This document shows positions 10,617 through 21,522 of a stretch of 64,000 bases of DNA, piece by piece. Each line of letters begins with the position of its first letter. The first letter of the stretch is position 1. Source of the DNA: Paratinospora sagittata (lineage: Eukaryota; Streptophyta; Magnoliopsida; Ranunculales; Menispermaceae); assembly GCA_035771175.1 (NCBI GenBank), contig CM069593.1, positions 37,119,741 through 37,183,740 of the forward strand, written 5' to 3'. Below the pieces are notes generated by a model. The model ran no database searches and was not told the DNA's origin. It saw nothing but the letters and a program-made list of their open reading frames with translations. Made by a program: the position numbers and the translations under genes.

Positions 10617-12006
10617 TGTACGTGCAAAATCGCAAGTGTACGGTGTCAAGTAATAATAAACCGATGAGATATCGGGTTGTCGTCCTCTGAGATTGTATTC
10701 TAATTACTAAATATTGTTTTCACTAATTATTAACTTTATCTAAACAACCAAGATGTAAAGTTGAGATAATTTAAACAATTGAAGAAAAGTAAATATAAAA
10801 GCAATTAAACAATGGATAGATATCGATAGAGAAAAGTCTAGAGGTTCAACTTCACCCAACCATCATCTATGTAGATTAGTTATGTCTATTATCAATATCC
10901 TCTTCTCATTTATAAGTCAAGAATCCTAAAGTCTCTAATTTCCTCTCTCGAGTGTTGAACTAGGACATATCACAAGGGCTTGATTTCGATCTCTCGATAA
11001 AAACAAAAACCCTAACAACTCATTAGGTTTTGTGATTCTTCCTACAACTTCAAAAGATATCATAAATCTCTCAAGTCTATGATGATATTAAGTTATAATT
11101 CTCTTGTTCCAACCCAAGGAATCCTCTCTCGAGTGCCACCCCCAAAGTCTAATATCATTCAATTTGTGATCAAGAGATTAAAAGCATTAAGCAATGAGAA
11201 ATAAAATAAACTATGAAGATTTAATCAATAATAACATAAAACAAAATTAATACATAAAATCTAGTGTAAGATCCATCTATCTTCTAGAAAACTAAATTAG
11301 TTCATAACTTGAAAGATAAAATCATGAAACATTGTTATAAACTTGAATAAGAACATGAAATAACAAACTAAAAACTCTTTGGTTGATGAAGATCTTTCCC
11401 TTGTCTCCAACTTCGATCTCTTCTTCTTCCTTTTTCCCTAGCCATTTTTCCTCTCTCTACGATGCTTACAAAACCCTCTCATAATGTTCTATTTGTAATG
11501 ATGAGTCCATGGAAACAAACCGCGTCCAATTCAGAGTTGTATTGAGGAAGTTATGACCTGAACACCGAAATTGAAAACTTTCCAATTTCGTATCGCAACC
11601 TGGTGTCGCAGCACCCACCCACTGGATCTTCAATCTCCGGTTCTTCATCTGGGCACTGCGGCGCCCGGTCTCTATTTTCCAGCACTTCTTTTCTTAACTC
11701 CTTGTGGACTTAGCCGATTTTTGGACCTCTTTTTGACTTGTAATTTCCATGTATCTTCATTGCATCTTCTTGTATCATGTTTCCATCATCCAAGTTGACT
11801 TCAAACACAACATATACCTACAAAACAAATCAAAACCAATGATTAAAACACTCATAAGATCAAATCTATCTACTTATAAAATTAAACACCGAAATAAGCA
11901 TCAAATACTAAAATGTAACCATTCTAACAACGAAGTCAAAACTAACATAAACCAACTGAATAGATGAATAAACTAACCTAAAACTCATCTAAATAACCAC
12001 TTATCA
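10617..12006 (-). repeat. Athila-1 5' LTR (1,390 bp)
   Basis: Minus-strand ends are TGATAAGTGG at 12,006 and GCACGTACA at 10,617, homologous to the TGATAGTTGC...GCAACA ends of the Athila-2 and Athila-3 LTRs. The body is AT-rich apart from a GC-rich patch at about 11,590-11,670 containing CGCAGCACC and GCGGCGCCCGG. No gene is supported inside it. Confidence 0.85.
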
Positions 12007-12011
12007 CATAA

Positions 12012-13189
12012 ACATATAACGGAGACTGCTATAACTTTACTAGCACAGGCTAAACTTTCATTATCATTGTTGTCAGAAGCAGCACAAATAGTTGTGTACT
12101 TGATTAATAGAATGCCTACTATGATTCTTAATGGTAAATATCCTTATCAGTTGATATATGGTAAAGTTCCTGATTATAAACAACTTAAATGTTTTGGTTG
12201 CCTGTGTTTCTTATGCTTAAGGCCATATCAAAGGCATAAGTTTCAGTTTCACTTGGAAGATTGTATTTTTTTGGCTATAGCAACTTGCGTAGAGGATATA
12301 TATGTTTGTCCAAGTCTGGTAGAAGATACATTTCTCATCATGTGGTGTTTCATGAGGAGGTGTTCCCTTATAAAACTTGGAATTTTTCTTCTTCACATAC
12401 ATCTACAATTCAGAATTTGCCTTATTATTTTGTAAACCTGCCTCTCTCACAATTAGGCACTTCACAACCTTCATTATCAATCTCACAAAGCACTCCAAGT
12501 TCTAGGGTAACTTCCCACAGTCCTGCAATGTCTAGTAATACCTTTGTTCCAGGTATATCACCTTTAGTATCAAATGATCATGTCTCACCTATTACTGCAT
12601 CAATTGAAGCTAAAACCACAAGTCATTAGCCAACTGCTCCTATTCCAACTCATCATATGGTTACAAGGGCCAAGGATGGCATATTCAAACCACGAATTCT
12701 AGTTGCTAAAAACACAATTGAATGCTCTCCATTATCTGAACCTATTGTTGTCAAAAACGCTATGAAACACAGAGAATGGTGTGAAGCTATGAATGAAGAG
12801 TACATGGCATTGATGGAAAACAATACTTGGACATTGGTACCACGAACATCTAATCAATCTCTTATTGGGAACAAATGGATTTTCAAATTGAAATATAAAA
12901 GCAAGGCTTGTTGCCAAAGGATTTCATCAAACACCAGGAGTGTATTTTGGGGAAACTTTTAGTCCAGTTTCAAAAACCACCACAGTGAGGATTCTTCTTG
13001 CTCTTGCTGTCCAAAACAACTGGCCAATTCATCAGTTAGATGTGAAAAATTTCTTCTTAAATGGCATAATAACCAAACAAGTTCACATAACTCAATCGGA
13101 AGGTTTTGAAGATTCAACATATCCTGATCATGTTTGCCTTTTACATAAAGCACTATATGGCTTAAAACAGGCACCTCGTGCCCGGTATG
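12012..13189 (+). pseudogene. Copia-G integrase C-terminus and RT N-terminus
   Basis: Ty1/copia remnant. The first part reads ETAITLLAQAKLSLS, EAAQIVVYLINRMPT, YGKVPDYKQLKCFGC and LRPYQRHKFQFHLEDCIF, which is the integrase end. Next come MVTRAKDGIFKP, EAMNEEYMALMENNTWTLVP, NKWIFKLKYK, FGETFSPVSKTTTVRILLALA, LDVKNFFLNG and HKALYGLKQAPRAR, the fingers and palm of RT. Several frame breaks (near 12,290, 12,900 and 12,960) inactivate it. Athila-1 cuts it on the left. Athila-2 cuts it at 13,190, just after the ALYGLKQAPRA motif. The RT active-site half is missing from the window. Confidence 0.85.
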
Positions 13190-14555
13190 TGATAGTTGCA
13201 TATTTAGATAGGTTTTAAATAATGTTTTAGGTGTGTTTTAGGATGATTTATGCATTAGTTTAGTGTGTTTATGTTAGTTTTGATGCATTTGTTAGTTTAG
13301 GAATAAATTTGTTTTTATTCATTATTTCGGTTTGTTAGTTTATATGTTGGATCAATGTATATTTTGAGTGTATTAATTACTTGTTTTGCATTGTTTTGTA
13401 GGTATTTCGATGTGTGAAAGTGAGCATGAATGATGGACACAACATATGAGAAGCCTAGATAATGATTCATGAAGAGCCCAAGTCAAGAAGTGGAAGAAAA
13501 TTGGCTAAGTCCACAAGAAGGAACAAAAAAAGGCAACAATCACGGTTCTGGGCGCCACGGTGCTGAAGGTTTTAAAAGTTGTGTTTTTATCAACTGGAGG
13601 AAATTTGATGACTTTCTAATTATTTCACACGACTAAGGGGGCACATTATATATCAAACTGTATGGTTTTTCGAAGAAAACACATTGGGAGATAGGAAGAA
13701 GAGAACGAAGGTTTGACGGCTGGAGAAAAGTGGATAAGAAGATTCGCATTGAAGATTATTGAAAATATCTACACCAATTCTAGTTTGTTTTCCTTTATTC
13801 CAATTCATGTTTACACCATTGTTTATTGTTTTTATGTCTTTAATTATGAACTAAACCTTTTTTCTAAAGGGTAGACAGATCCAACTTGATATTATGTCTT
13901 AGCTTTTATTTCTTAATTATTATTAATGAAGTTCTTAGTTTATTTATACTTTTCTGGACGTAAAGTTTTTGATCCCCTAATCAAGGATTGACCGATCATA
14001 GACTCGAGGTAGATGCTCCAAAAGAGGGTACCTTGGGTTGGAATTTGGAGAGTATAACCTAGGTTGTCATGAGACTCCGAAGGAGATCGAGAACCTTTAA
14101 AGTCGTTAGTGGAAATCATAGATCTTGATGAGTTATTGTTGTTTTTGGTTTTCATCGAAAGAGTAAAACCAAGACAACAATAATATGCTCTAATTGATGC
14201 TCCAAAAGAGGGAATTAGAAATATTAGGATTTCTGACTTATAAGCTAAGGAACTGATTTAATAATAATAATAATAATAATAACAATATATATAGACATAG
14301 TTGAGAGTAAGGTGACATCGAACCTCTAGTGTATTCTTCCATTGATTTCCTTTCTAATTTATATTACGTTGTTAGTTAATAGTTAATTAGTTTAATTGTA
14401 GTTTTAATTACTCAATCACTCGATTTCGATTGTCTAGATAAAATTAGGGTTAAAACGTGATAGCTAGTATAGTAAATATCCCGGAGGACGATACCCGATC
14501 TCTCATCGGATATATTATAACTTGACACCGTGCACTTGCGGTTTTGCGTGTAACA
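13190..14555 (+). repeat. Athila-2 5' LTR (1,366 bp)
   Basis: Starts TGATAGTTGC and ends GCGTGTAACA, with AGTTTT and the primer site following. Contains GGGCGCCACGGTGC near 13,550 and an (ATA)n run. The repeat text at 13,521-13,640 closely matches a block found only in the 5' LTR of Athila-3. Confidence 0.9.
14259..14287. repeat. (AAT)n microsatellite in Athila-2 LTR
   Basis: About eight consecutive AAT/ATA triplets. The equivalent site in both Athila-3 LTRs has only two or three triplets, so the run expanded in this copy. Confidence 0.85.
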
Positions 14556-14561
14556 AGTTTT

Positions 14562-14579
14562 TGGCGCCGTTGCCAGGGA
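14562..14579 (+). other. Athila-2 primer-binding site
   Basis: TGGCGCCGTTGCCAGGGA, seven bases inside the LTR end. This is the tRNA-Asp-type site characteristic of the Athila lineage and it appears undamaged. Confidence 0.9.
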
Positions 14580-14800
14580 TAATTACTAGTTTTCACTAAT
14601 ATCTTGTTCTTTAACTTTGATTTTAATTTAGATTTTTAATTTTAATTTTATTCTTTGATTTTCTTTCTTAGTTTTTGTTTTATAGGATTTCAAGAGTTTA
14701 TGCAAAGGGAAAGAATTCTTGAAGTACTACTATTTGATCCCGAGATTGAACATACTCTTGGAAGACTGGGGCAAGAGAGAAGAAGAGAAATAGAAGAAAT

Positions 14801-15640
14801 GGCGGACGAGCAAAATCAGTTGACTTTGAGAGACTACTTCAAGCCAGTCATTAATGAGAATTATTCAAGTATAGTTCGTGTTCCTATCAACACAAACAAC
14901 TTTGAGCTGAAACCGGCGTTGATCTCGATGATGCAACAACATCAATATGGGGGACTGCCTACTGAAGATCCTACTATCCACATCACCACCTTCTTGGAGA
15001 TGTGTGATACGATCAAGATGAATGGTGTTACTAAGGACACCATACGACTGAGATTGTTCCCTTTTCTCTAAGAGACAAAGCACGAGCATGGTTGCAATCT
15101 TTGCAACCGGGGAGCATTGCAACTTGGCAAAAGATGGTACAGAAGTTTCTTCAAAAGTTCTTTCCACCTTCCAAGACCGCCCAATTGAGAACTGAGATCA
15201 GACAATTCAAGCAACACAAGTCCGAATCATTGTATGAAACATGTGAGACATTTAAGGAGCTTTTGAGGAAGTGTCCTCGGCATGGTTTTCAAGATTGGTT
15301 GCAAATCCAGCTTTTTTATAATGGGATGACCTTCTCCATAAGAACTTTAGTTGATGCAGCAGCCGGTGGGTCACTTTTGACCAAGACGGCTACCGAGGCA
15401 TTAAACATGTTGGAGGATATGGCTTCAAACACTTATGAGGTTTCGGGTGCACGATCAATAGTGAAGAAGGTGGCCATTCTATATGAAGTTGATCCATTCA
15501 CATCTCTCTTTGCACAAATGTCAAGCATTGCCAACCAACTTGTTGTGCTTACTACTCAAAATGCACAACCATCTATTGAGAAAGCGGTGGCTTTACACAT
15601 GGGTTCTTCGAAGAATGAAGCACATGAGGAGGAAGTTTAA
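14801..15640 (+). pseudogene. Athila-2 gag
   Basis: An ATG at 14,801 opens MADEQNQLTLRDYFKPVINE, followed by NNFELKPALISMMQQHQYGG, the standard Athila gag start. One frame change near 15,068 (after RLRLFPF) moves the rest to another frame, where SLRDKARAWLQSLQPGSIAT, KFLQKFFPPSKTAQLRTE and MASNTYEVSGARSIVKKVA continue to a stop at 15,640. Apart from that frame change it is largely intact. Gag builds the particle and probably binds RNA. No clear CCHC zinc knuckle is visible. Confidence 0.85.
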
Positions 15641-17040
15641 TAAATTAACAATCCGGGGTACAACTATAGAAACAATTAAGGAGTTCCAAATCAGTACCAC
15701 GTAAGCATCAGAAATCATGAGAACTTATTCTATGCCAACACGAGGAATACATTGCAACCTCCTCCCGGTTTTTACAATCAAGCTCAAGAAAAGAAGCATC
15801 TTTGGAGGATATGCTGAGATCATTTATGATGGAAACGAGGGCATCGATCAAAAATTTGGAGGTTCAAGTTGGGCAACTAGCCACAATTGTGAATGCCCAA
15901 CAATGGGGTTCACTACCTAGTAATACTGAGGTGAACCCAAAATAACAATGCCAAGCCATTACCTTGAGAAGTGGAAAGGAAGTAAAAGGGGTTGATTCGA
16001 GCCAAAGTATACCACTACCACCTACTGAAGAGCATGAGGAGCCAAGCACTGAGACCGAGCCGAGTAATGAGAAGGATGTTGAGTCATCAAAGGGGAAGAA
16101 GCCACATTAGAGGCCCTACCGGCCTGGTTCTATTACTTTCACTGATAACCCTCCTAAACTCAAAACTCCTATTCCGTTTCCTCAGAGATTTCAAAAGAAG
16201 AAGCTTGACGAGCAATTCGACAAGTTTCTAGAAATTTTCAAAAAGATTCACATTAACATCCCTTTTGCAGATGCGTTGGAGCAAATGCCAAACTACATCA
16301 AGTTCATGAAAGATGTGATGACAAATAAGAGGAAGCTAGAGGACTATGAGACGGTGAAGCTTACTGAAGAATGTAGTGCTATACTACAAAAGAAGCTACC
16401 TCAAAAGTTAAAAGATCTAGGAAGTTTCACTATACCTTGCACCATTAGGTCTTTAAATTTTAATAAAGCTTTATGTGATTTAGGTGTCAGCATTAACTTG
16501 ATGTCTTTGTCAATTTTCAAGAAATTGGGGCTTGGCGAGGTGAATTCAACTACGATATCTTTGCAACTAGCAGATCGATCACTTACATACCCTCGGGGTA
16601 TCATTGAGGATGTGCTAGTAAAGGTGGACAAGTTCATCTTCCCGGTGGACTTTGTTGTTTTGGATATGGAGGAAGATGGTGATATTCCTCTTATACTTGG
16701 GCGGCCATTCTTAGCAACTAGAAGAGCTTTGATCGATGTGCAACATGGTGAGCTTACCTTGAGAGTAAATGATGATGAAGTCTTGTTTAACATATACAAG
16801 ACCCTTAAATTCCCATCGGAGGGGGATACATGTCACCGGATTGGTGTAGCGAAAATGGTTGATGCACGTGTGACCGAGGTACATTGTGAGGCTACACCGG
16901 GAGATCCTTTAGAGAAGTGCCTTGTGAGTTCGGTATTTAGACATGAGGCCTCTCATGATGAAGTCCAGAATTATGCCTTGGGTCTTGAGGCCCACAATAC
17001 TACAAGTACAATCACCGAAGCGGAAGATATTGAAGCTTTT
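15641..17040 (+). pseudogene. Athila-2 gag-protease linker and protease
   Basis: The linker at 15,641-16,270 is frame-broken (KKASLEDMLRSF-like, then FDKFLEIFKKIHINIPFADA). From about 16,276 the frame is open: MPNYIKFMKDVMTNKRKLED, LKDLGSFTIPCTIRS, CDLGVSINLM, then [40 protein letters not shown] and VNDDEVLFNIYKTLKFPS. The protease motif position reads DLGV where relatives have DLGA. Retropepsin cleaves the polyprotein. The open stretch continues into RT without a stop. Confidence 0.8.
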
Positions 17041-17885
17041 CCGCCACCCGAGTCATTAGAGTCTTCATCAGAGTTGAAGCCCTTACCGGAGCACCTTCGT
17101 TATGCATTTTTGGGTGAGAAGCCTACTATATCGGTCATCATATCTTTGGCCTTATCTATTATGGAGGTAGAGAAGCTATTACGCATCTTGAGAAAGTACA
17201 AGTCGGCTTTGGGGTGGTCTATAGCCGACACCAAGGGGATAAGTCCTTTCGTATGCATGCATAAGATCTTGATGGAGGAATCTTACAAGCCTTCGATTGA
17301 ACATCAAAGAAGGCTAAATCCACCCATGAAAAAGGTTGTCAAAGCTGAAATATTGAAGTGGCTCAAGGAGGGAATCATATACGCCATTTCAGATAGTTCG
17401 TGGGTAAGTCTGGTTCAAGTGGTGCCCAAGAAAGGTGGTATGACTGTGGTAATGAATGACAAGAATGAAACGATTTCTACAAGAACAGTGACGGGCTGGA
17501 GAGTTTGCATAGACTACCGGAAGCTCAACAAGGCCACAAGGAAGGATCATTTTTCTCTTCCTTTTATTGATCAAATGTTAGATCGGTTGGCTGGTTTCCA
17601 TTACTATTGTTTCTTAGACGGGTATTCGGGGTATAATCAAATAGTCATCGCCCCGGAGGATCAAGAGAAGACTACATTTACTTGCCCGTATGGTACTTTT
17701 GCTTTTCGGCGCATGTCGTTTGGATTGTGTAATGCACCGGCGACTTTTCAATGATGCATGATGGCTATATTTTCTGATTTGGTGGAGGACATCATGGAGG
17801 TCTTCATAGATGATTTTTCAATTTTTGGGTCCTCATTTGATCATTGCTTACATAACCTCTCCCTTGTGTTGAAGAAACGAACCTT
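17041..17885 (+). pseudogene. Athila-2 reverse transcriptase
   Basis: RT motifs run in order: EHQRRLNPPMKKVVKAEILK, WRVCIDYRKLNKATRKDHF, FIDQMLDRLAGF, LDGYSGYNQIVIAPED, FTCPYGTFAFRRMSFGLCNA, then IMEVFIDDFSIFG with the catalytic DD. A TGA at 17,752-17,754 replaces the tryptophan expected after ATFQ, the result of a single G-to-A change. A frame change near 17,875 precedes the thumb. These two lesions would block the enzyme. Homologues are Athila-1 7,347-8,185 and Athila-3 39,800-40,490. Confidence 0.85.
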
Positions 17886-18840
17886 GTGCTTAATTGGGAA
17901 AAGTGTCACTTCATGGTGCATGAGGGGATTGTTCTTGGACATCGAATTTCTTCTAAGGGGCTTGAGGTAGACAAGGCAAAGATTGTTACTATTGAGAAGC
18001 TTCCACATCCAAAGAGTGTTAAGAACGTAAGGAGTTTCTTAGGGCATGCAGGGTTTTATAGAAGATTTATAAAGGATTTTTCCAAGATTGCAAAGCCCCT
18101 TTGCAACCTACTTGAGAAAGAGACTCCATTTGTGTTTGATCAGCATTTTGAGGAAGCTTTTGAGTTGATCAAGAAAGCTTTGATATCAGCACCTATCATG
18201 GTGATGCCGGATTGGAGTGAATCATTCGAGATCATGTGTGATGCGAGCGACTATGCAGTAGGAGCGATTCTTGGACAAAGAAGAGATAAGATGTTTCGGG
18301 CCATCTATTATGCGAGTAAGACACTTGATTGGGCTCAACAAAATTACACCACAACCGAAAAGGAATTGCTAGCGGTGGTCTTTGCTTGTGATAAGTTTAG
18401 ATCCTACATCATTGGGTCTAAAGTGATATTATACACCGACCATGCCGCCATCCGCTACTTGTTCAAGAAAAAGGATGCAAAGTGTCACGCCTGGGTTGCA
18501 CACAAAGTGCCCCTACCCAGGGTGATAGGGACTTAATACCCTTAGTCATTATGGATCCATAATATTGTCACATCTCAGTACAAATGATCTCGGGGGTACC
18601 AGACGCTGTAGGCGGGCTGTGTACTGAGATGTGACAATATTATGGATCCATAATGGTTGAGGGTATTAAGTTCCTATCACCCTGTGTAAGGGCACTTTGT
18701 GTGCAACCCAGGCGTGACACAAAGCCTCCGTTGATTCGATGGGTCCTCTTACTTCAAGAGTTTTATATGGAAATTAGAGACAAGAAGGGGAGTGAGAATG
18801 TAGTTGCAGATCACTTATCTCGGCTACAACTAGATGAGAA
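17886..18840 (+). pseudogene. Athila-2 RT thumb and RNase H, split by a foldback element
   Basis: Continuous coding shows LNWEKCHFMVHEGIVLGHRI, FLGHAGFYRRFIKDFSKIAK, IMCDASDYAVGAILGQRRDK, TEKELLAVVFACDKFRSYI and LYTDHAAIRYLFKKKDAK. After DAK the foldback element at 18,483-18,719 is inserted. The frame resumes with [33 protein letters not shown]. RNase H acid residues appear present. In the uninterrupted Athila-3 homologue the same point reads DAKPRLIRW, which confirms the insertion site. Confidence 0.85.
18483..18719. mobile_element. Foldback element (237 bp) with TG...CA ends
   Basis: The ends are TGTCACGCCTGGG and its complement CCCAGGCGTGACA. About 100 bp at each side pair with only a handful of mismatches, leaving a loop of about 35 bp (AATGATCTCGGGGGTACC...). 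A perfect 5 bp duplication CAAAG flanks it (18,478-18,482 and 18,720-18,724). Removing it restores the RNase H frame. It has no coding capacity. A 5 bp duplication does not fit hAT (8), Mutator (9), CACTA or PIF (3). TG...CA plus 5 bp suggests integration by a retroviral-type integrase. Confidence 0.9.
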
Positions 18841-20192
18841 AGATGATGGTGTGCCTATAGTGGAAACATTTCCACATGAGCAACTATATGGGCTGTTTGC
18901 GAAACTTCCATGGTATGCCGACTATGTGAATTATTGGGCTAGTGGTGTCTTACTTCTGGATCTATCATATCCACGGAAGAAGAAGTTTCTACATGATGTG
19001 CGCTTCTAACTTTGGGATGAGCCCTTGCTATTTAAGAGGTGCAATGATCATATTATTAGGAGGTGTGAATCGGAAGAGGAAGTGCAGCCCATTCTCCATG
19101 ATTGTCATTCCTCTCCATATGGTGGTCACTTTGGAGCTACAAGGACAGCGGCAAAGGTTCTTCAAAATGGGGTTTTATTGGCCTACATTGTTCCGGGATA
19201 GTTATGCTTTTGTGAAGACTTGTGACCGATGACAAAGTCTTGGTACTATTTCGAGGAGACATGAGCAACCATTGACTAATATCCTAGAGGTGGAGCTATT
19301 TGACGTTTCGGGTATAGATTTCACGGGATCATTTCCTTCTTCATGTGGGAAGATATATATTACCTTGGTGGTTGACTACATTTCAAAGTGAGTGGAATCC
19401 ATTTTCACGACTACAAATGATGCAAGGGTAGTGTTGAAGTTCCTTCAAAAGAACATTTTTACACATTTTGGCACTACTTGGGCAATCATTAGTGATGAAG
19501 GATCCTACTTTTGCAACAAGCTCTTTAATGCATTACTTGCCAAGTATGGGGTGAAACACAAGGTTACCATTGCCTACCATCCTCAAAGCAATGGACAAGT
19601 TGAGATTAGTAACCGGGAGGTGAAGAATATCCTAGAGAAGACCGTGAATACTAAGAGAAAGGATTGGGCTTTGAAGCTCGATAACACTTTATGGGCTTAC
19701 CGGACCGCTTTTAAGACACCCATTAGGATGTCTCCGTATCATTTGGTGTTCGGGAAAGCATGCCACTTATCAGTCAAGTTGGAGCACCGTGCTTTTTGGT
19801 TTGTTAAGAAGTTGAATTATGATTTGAAGGCATCCAGTGACCAAAGACTTCTCCAATTGAATGAGATGGATGAATTCCGCCAAGATGCATATGAGAATGC
19901 CAAGGTATACAAGGAGAGAACAAAGAAATGGCATGACAAGATGATAGTGAAACGGGAGTTCAAGCCAGGACAAGAGGTTCTTTTATACAATTCAAGGTTG
20001 ACCTTGTTTCCAGGTAAATTGAAGTCTAGGTGGTCAGGTCCTTTTATTATTGAGAAATGGTTTCCATATGGCACAATAGAGTTGCGTAGCAAAAAAGGCT
20101 CTCTCTTTAGAGTCAATGGACATCGGGTGAAACACTACTATGGAAAAGAGCATGCGCATGAGGACGATATATCCTTAGAGGACCCTAATTGA
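18841..20192 (+). pseudogene. Athila-2 integrase
   Basis: The HHCC region is present in broken frames ([18 protein letters not shown] near 19,100, CEDL near 19,215). After a stop near 19,391 the core is open for 266 residues: [60 protein letters not shown], then the C-terminal region [20 protein letters not shown] and [20 protein letters not shown]. The D and E of the catalytic triad in these motifs are retained (SDEGS, GQVE). Integrase inserts the cDNA. The upstream frame breaks make this copy inactive. Confidence 0.85.
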
Positions 20193-20277
20193 GGAGATTG
20201 AAAGAAGTCGGGCTGAGGACTTTAAACTAAGCACTTGTTGGGAGGCAACCCATCGGTTTTGGAATTTTTCTTATTTT
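20193..20277 (+). other. Start of Athila-2 3' region, truncated
   Basis: Contains the conserved GGCTGAGGACTTTAAACTAAG and TTGGGAGGCAACCCATC text that follows integrase in all three Athilas. It ends abruptly where copia-G coding begins. Athila-3 has about 1.7 kb between this point and its 3' LTR. Confidence 0.7.
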
Positions 20278-20423
20278 GTTCTTCAACGTAATCTTGATGT
20301 GAGGTATGTCCCATCCCAAGATCAGCTAGTAGATGGCCTAACCAAGCCACTATCAGCTTCCAGATTCATATTCTTGAGGGACAATCTGCCAGTGGTTTCA
20401 ACACCCTCTCGATTGATGGGGGG
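20278..20423 (+). pseudogene. Copia-G RNase H C-terminus and polypurine tract
   Basis: The frame from 20,278 reads VLQRNLDVRYVPSQDQLVDG, then LTKPLSASRFIFLRDNLPV. This is the standard end of the Ty1/copia RNase H, followed by GATGGGGGG at 20,415-20,423 as the polypurine tract beside the LTR. It is the same host element as 12,012-13,189. The RT catalytic part between them is missing. Confidence 0.8.
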
Positions 20424-20669
20424 TGTGAGAGTAAACCACTGAGCTCTCTGATATGTGTACATAAACTATAATAACGGTTTAACAAAAGAAGAATTTGGAT
20501 ATATCTAAAAGAGTAAAAACAATTAGGATGTTAAGCTTGTTGAGAGTTAGTTAGACAGTTAGACAACAAATTTGTAAAAGCCAATGTGTGAATGCCAAGT
20601 GTACAGTATATAGGTATAAATACTAAGAAGCTCCTTGAGAATGGGCTGAGCTGATTTTCCAAAATTTCA
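20424..20669 (+). repeat. Copia-G 3' LTR, right end unresolved
   Basis: Begins TGTGAGAGTA directly after the polypurine tract. The same eight bases begin the copia-D 5' LTR at 26,446, so G and D are probably related. The right end is not clear because a Helitron-like segment starts at about 20,670. Confidence 0.65.
20615..20622 (+). promoter_or_regulatory. TATA box in copia-G LTR
   Basis: TATAAATA inside the LTR, the usual core promoter position. Confidence 0.4.
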
Positions 20670-21522
20670 CTACGCACATGCGTTGCAGGTGATGAAATAG
20701 ATTGATAATTATATTAAGATTTTTACATACGATAAGGACTTCAAATTCATTATTCAAAAACCCTTAAAAATCTCTACCAATCCAATTCAAATAAACATCC
20801 TACAATATTATACTATTTATAAATTGATATCAAAGTTTTTAAAAAACTAAGAGGAAAGAAGAAACTGTAAACTATAATTTTTACCACTTTTAGTAGGTTG
20901 ATGGAAAGTTTGAGACATTTTGAAAAAAATGATGCATTGATTACAATTTAAAAAAAATGCAAATTGGGTATTAAGAAGTAAAGATTATTCAAATTTAGTA
21001 TCTTTTACGCAAAGAACACCGCAAAATAGGTTTTAAAAAGTGAAGAAAACCCAAATTTGAAGATAGAGGATATTGAAGATGTATTATATAACCAAACAGT
21101 ACTTGAAGGATTGATGATCTTGAGCCATAATCACTTTCTAGAAGGTGAGAAATTATTATTGCAAATTAATGACGAATAGAAGAGTGAGATGTGAGTTTTT
21201 TGTTGATTAAAAACCTGAAGAGGAAGAATGATTTCTAAAGGAGTAGTAGAAGTCACATTAGATATAGAGAGAAGAAGTGGAAGTTATCAAAAAGGTGTGA
21301 TTTGATTGGTTTTAAAAAATTAATTATAAATTTTTCCCATATTTTGTGGAAAATGGAGATATTTACTTATGAAGCATATTGTTTAATATGCCCTCAACTA
21401 TTTAATATCTGGTTTTTTTTTAAATAATAAATAGTATTGTAGAAAAGGGCATTTTGGGAAGAAATCCAAAAATGGCCGCATGGTGAGTAGCCTTCAAGCA
21501 TTCTTATTATTAGTAGTATAGA
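20670..21522 (-). mobile_element. Helitron-like segment, degenerate
   Basis: On the minus strand it begins TCTATACTACTAATAATAAG, preceded by A and matching the TC-type 5' ends of plant Helitrons. It ends near GCAACGCATGCGTAGTG, similar to the GCAACGCAYGTGC hairpin that precedes the CTAG 3' end, but the CTAG itself is mutated. No Rep/helicase is present, so it would be non-autonomous. It lies in or next to the copia-G 3' LTR. Confidence 0.5.

Larger units (their letters stand above)
1389..12006 (-). mobile_element. Athila-1: Ty3/gypsy Athila/Calypso-type retrotransposon, decayed, nested inserts
   Basis: Minus-strand element with order 5' LTR (10,617-12,006), primer site, gag, protease, reverse transcriptase, RNase H, integrase and a long 3' region. 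The polyprotein is closely related to Athila-2 and Athila-3 in this window but is broken by many stops and frame changes. Element A interrupts the integrase at 2,813-5,689. Element H interrupts the 3' region at 1,388. The 3' LTR is therefore left of the window. The right edge lies inside a copia integrase, so Athila-1 inserted into copia-G; the flanking CATAA at 12,007-12,011 is the candidate duplication, unconfirmed because the other side is missing. Confidence 0.85.
13190..20277 (+). mobile_element. Athila-2: Ty3/gypsy Athila-type retrotransposon lacking its 3' LTR
   Basis: Plus-strand element with 5' LTR, primer site, gag, protease, RT, RNase H and integrase. It inserted into the copia-G RT; GTATG at 13,185-13,189 is the candidate target duplication. 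The element stops at about 20,277, shortly after the integrase, where copia-G RNase H coding begins at once. The 3' non-coding region, polypurine tract and 3' LTR have been lost along with the copia-G RT end. A foldback element splits the RNase H region. Coding is the best preserved of the three Athilas, with one 1.48 kb open stretch across protease and RT. Confidence 0.9.
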
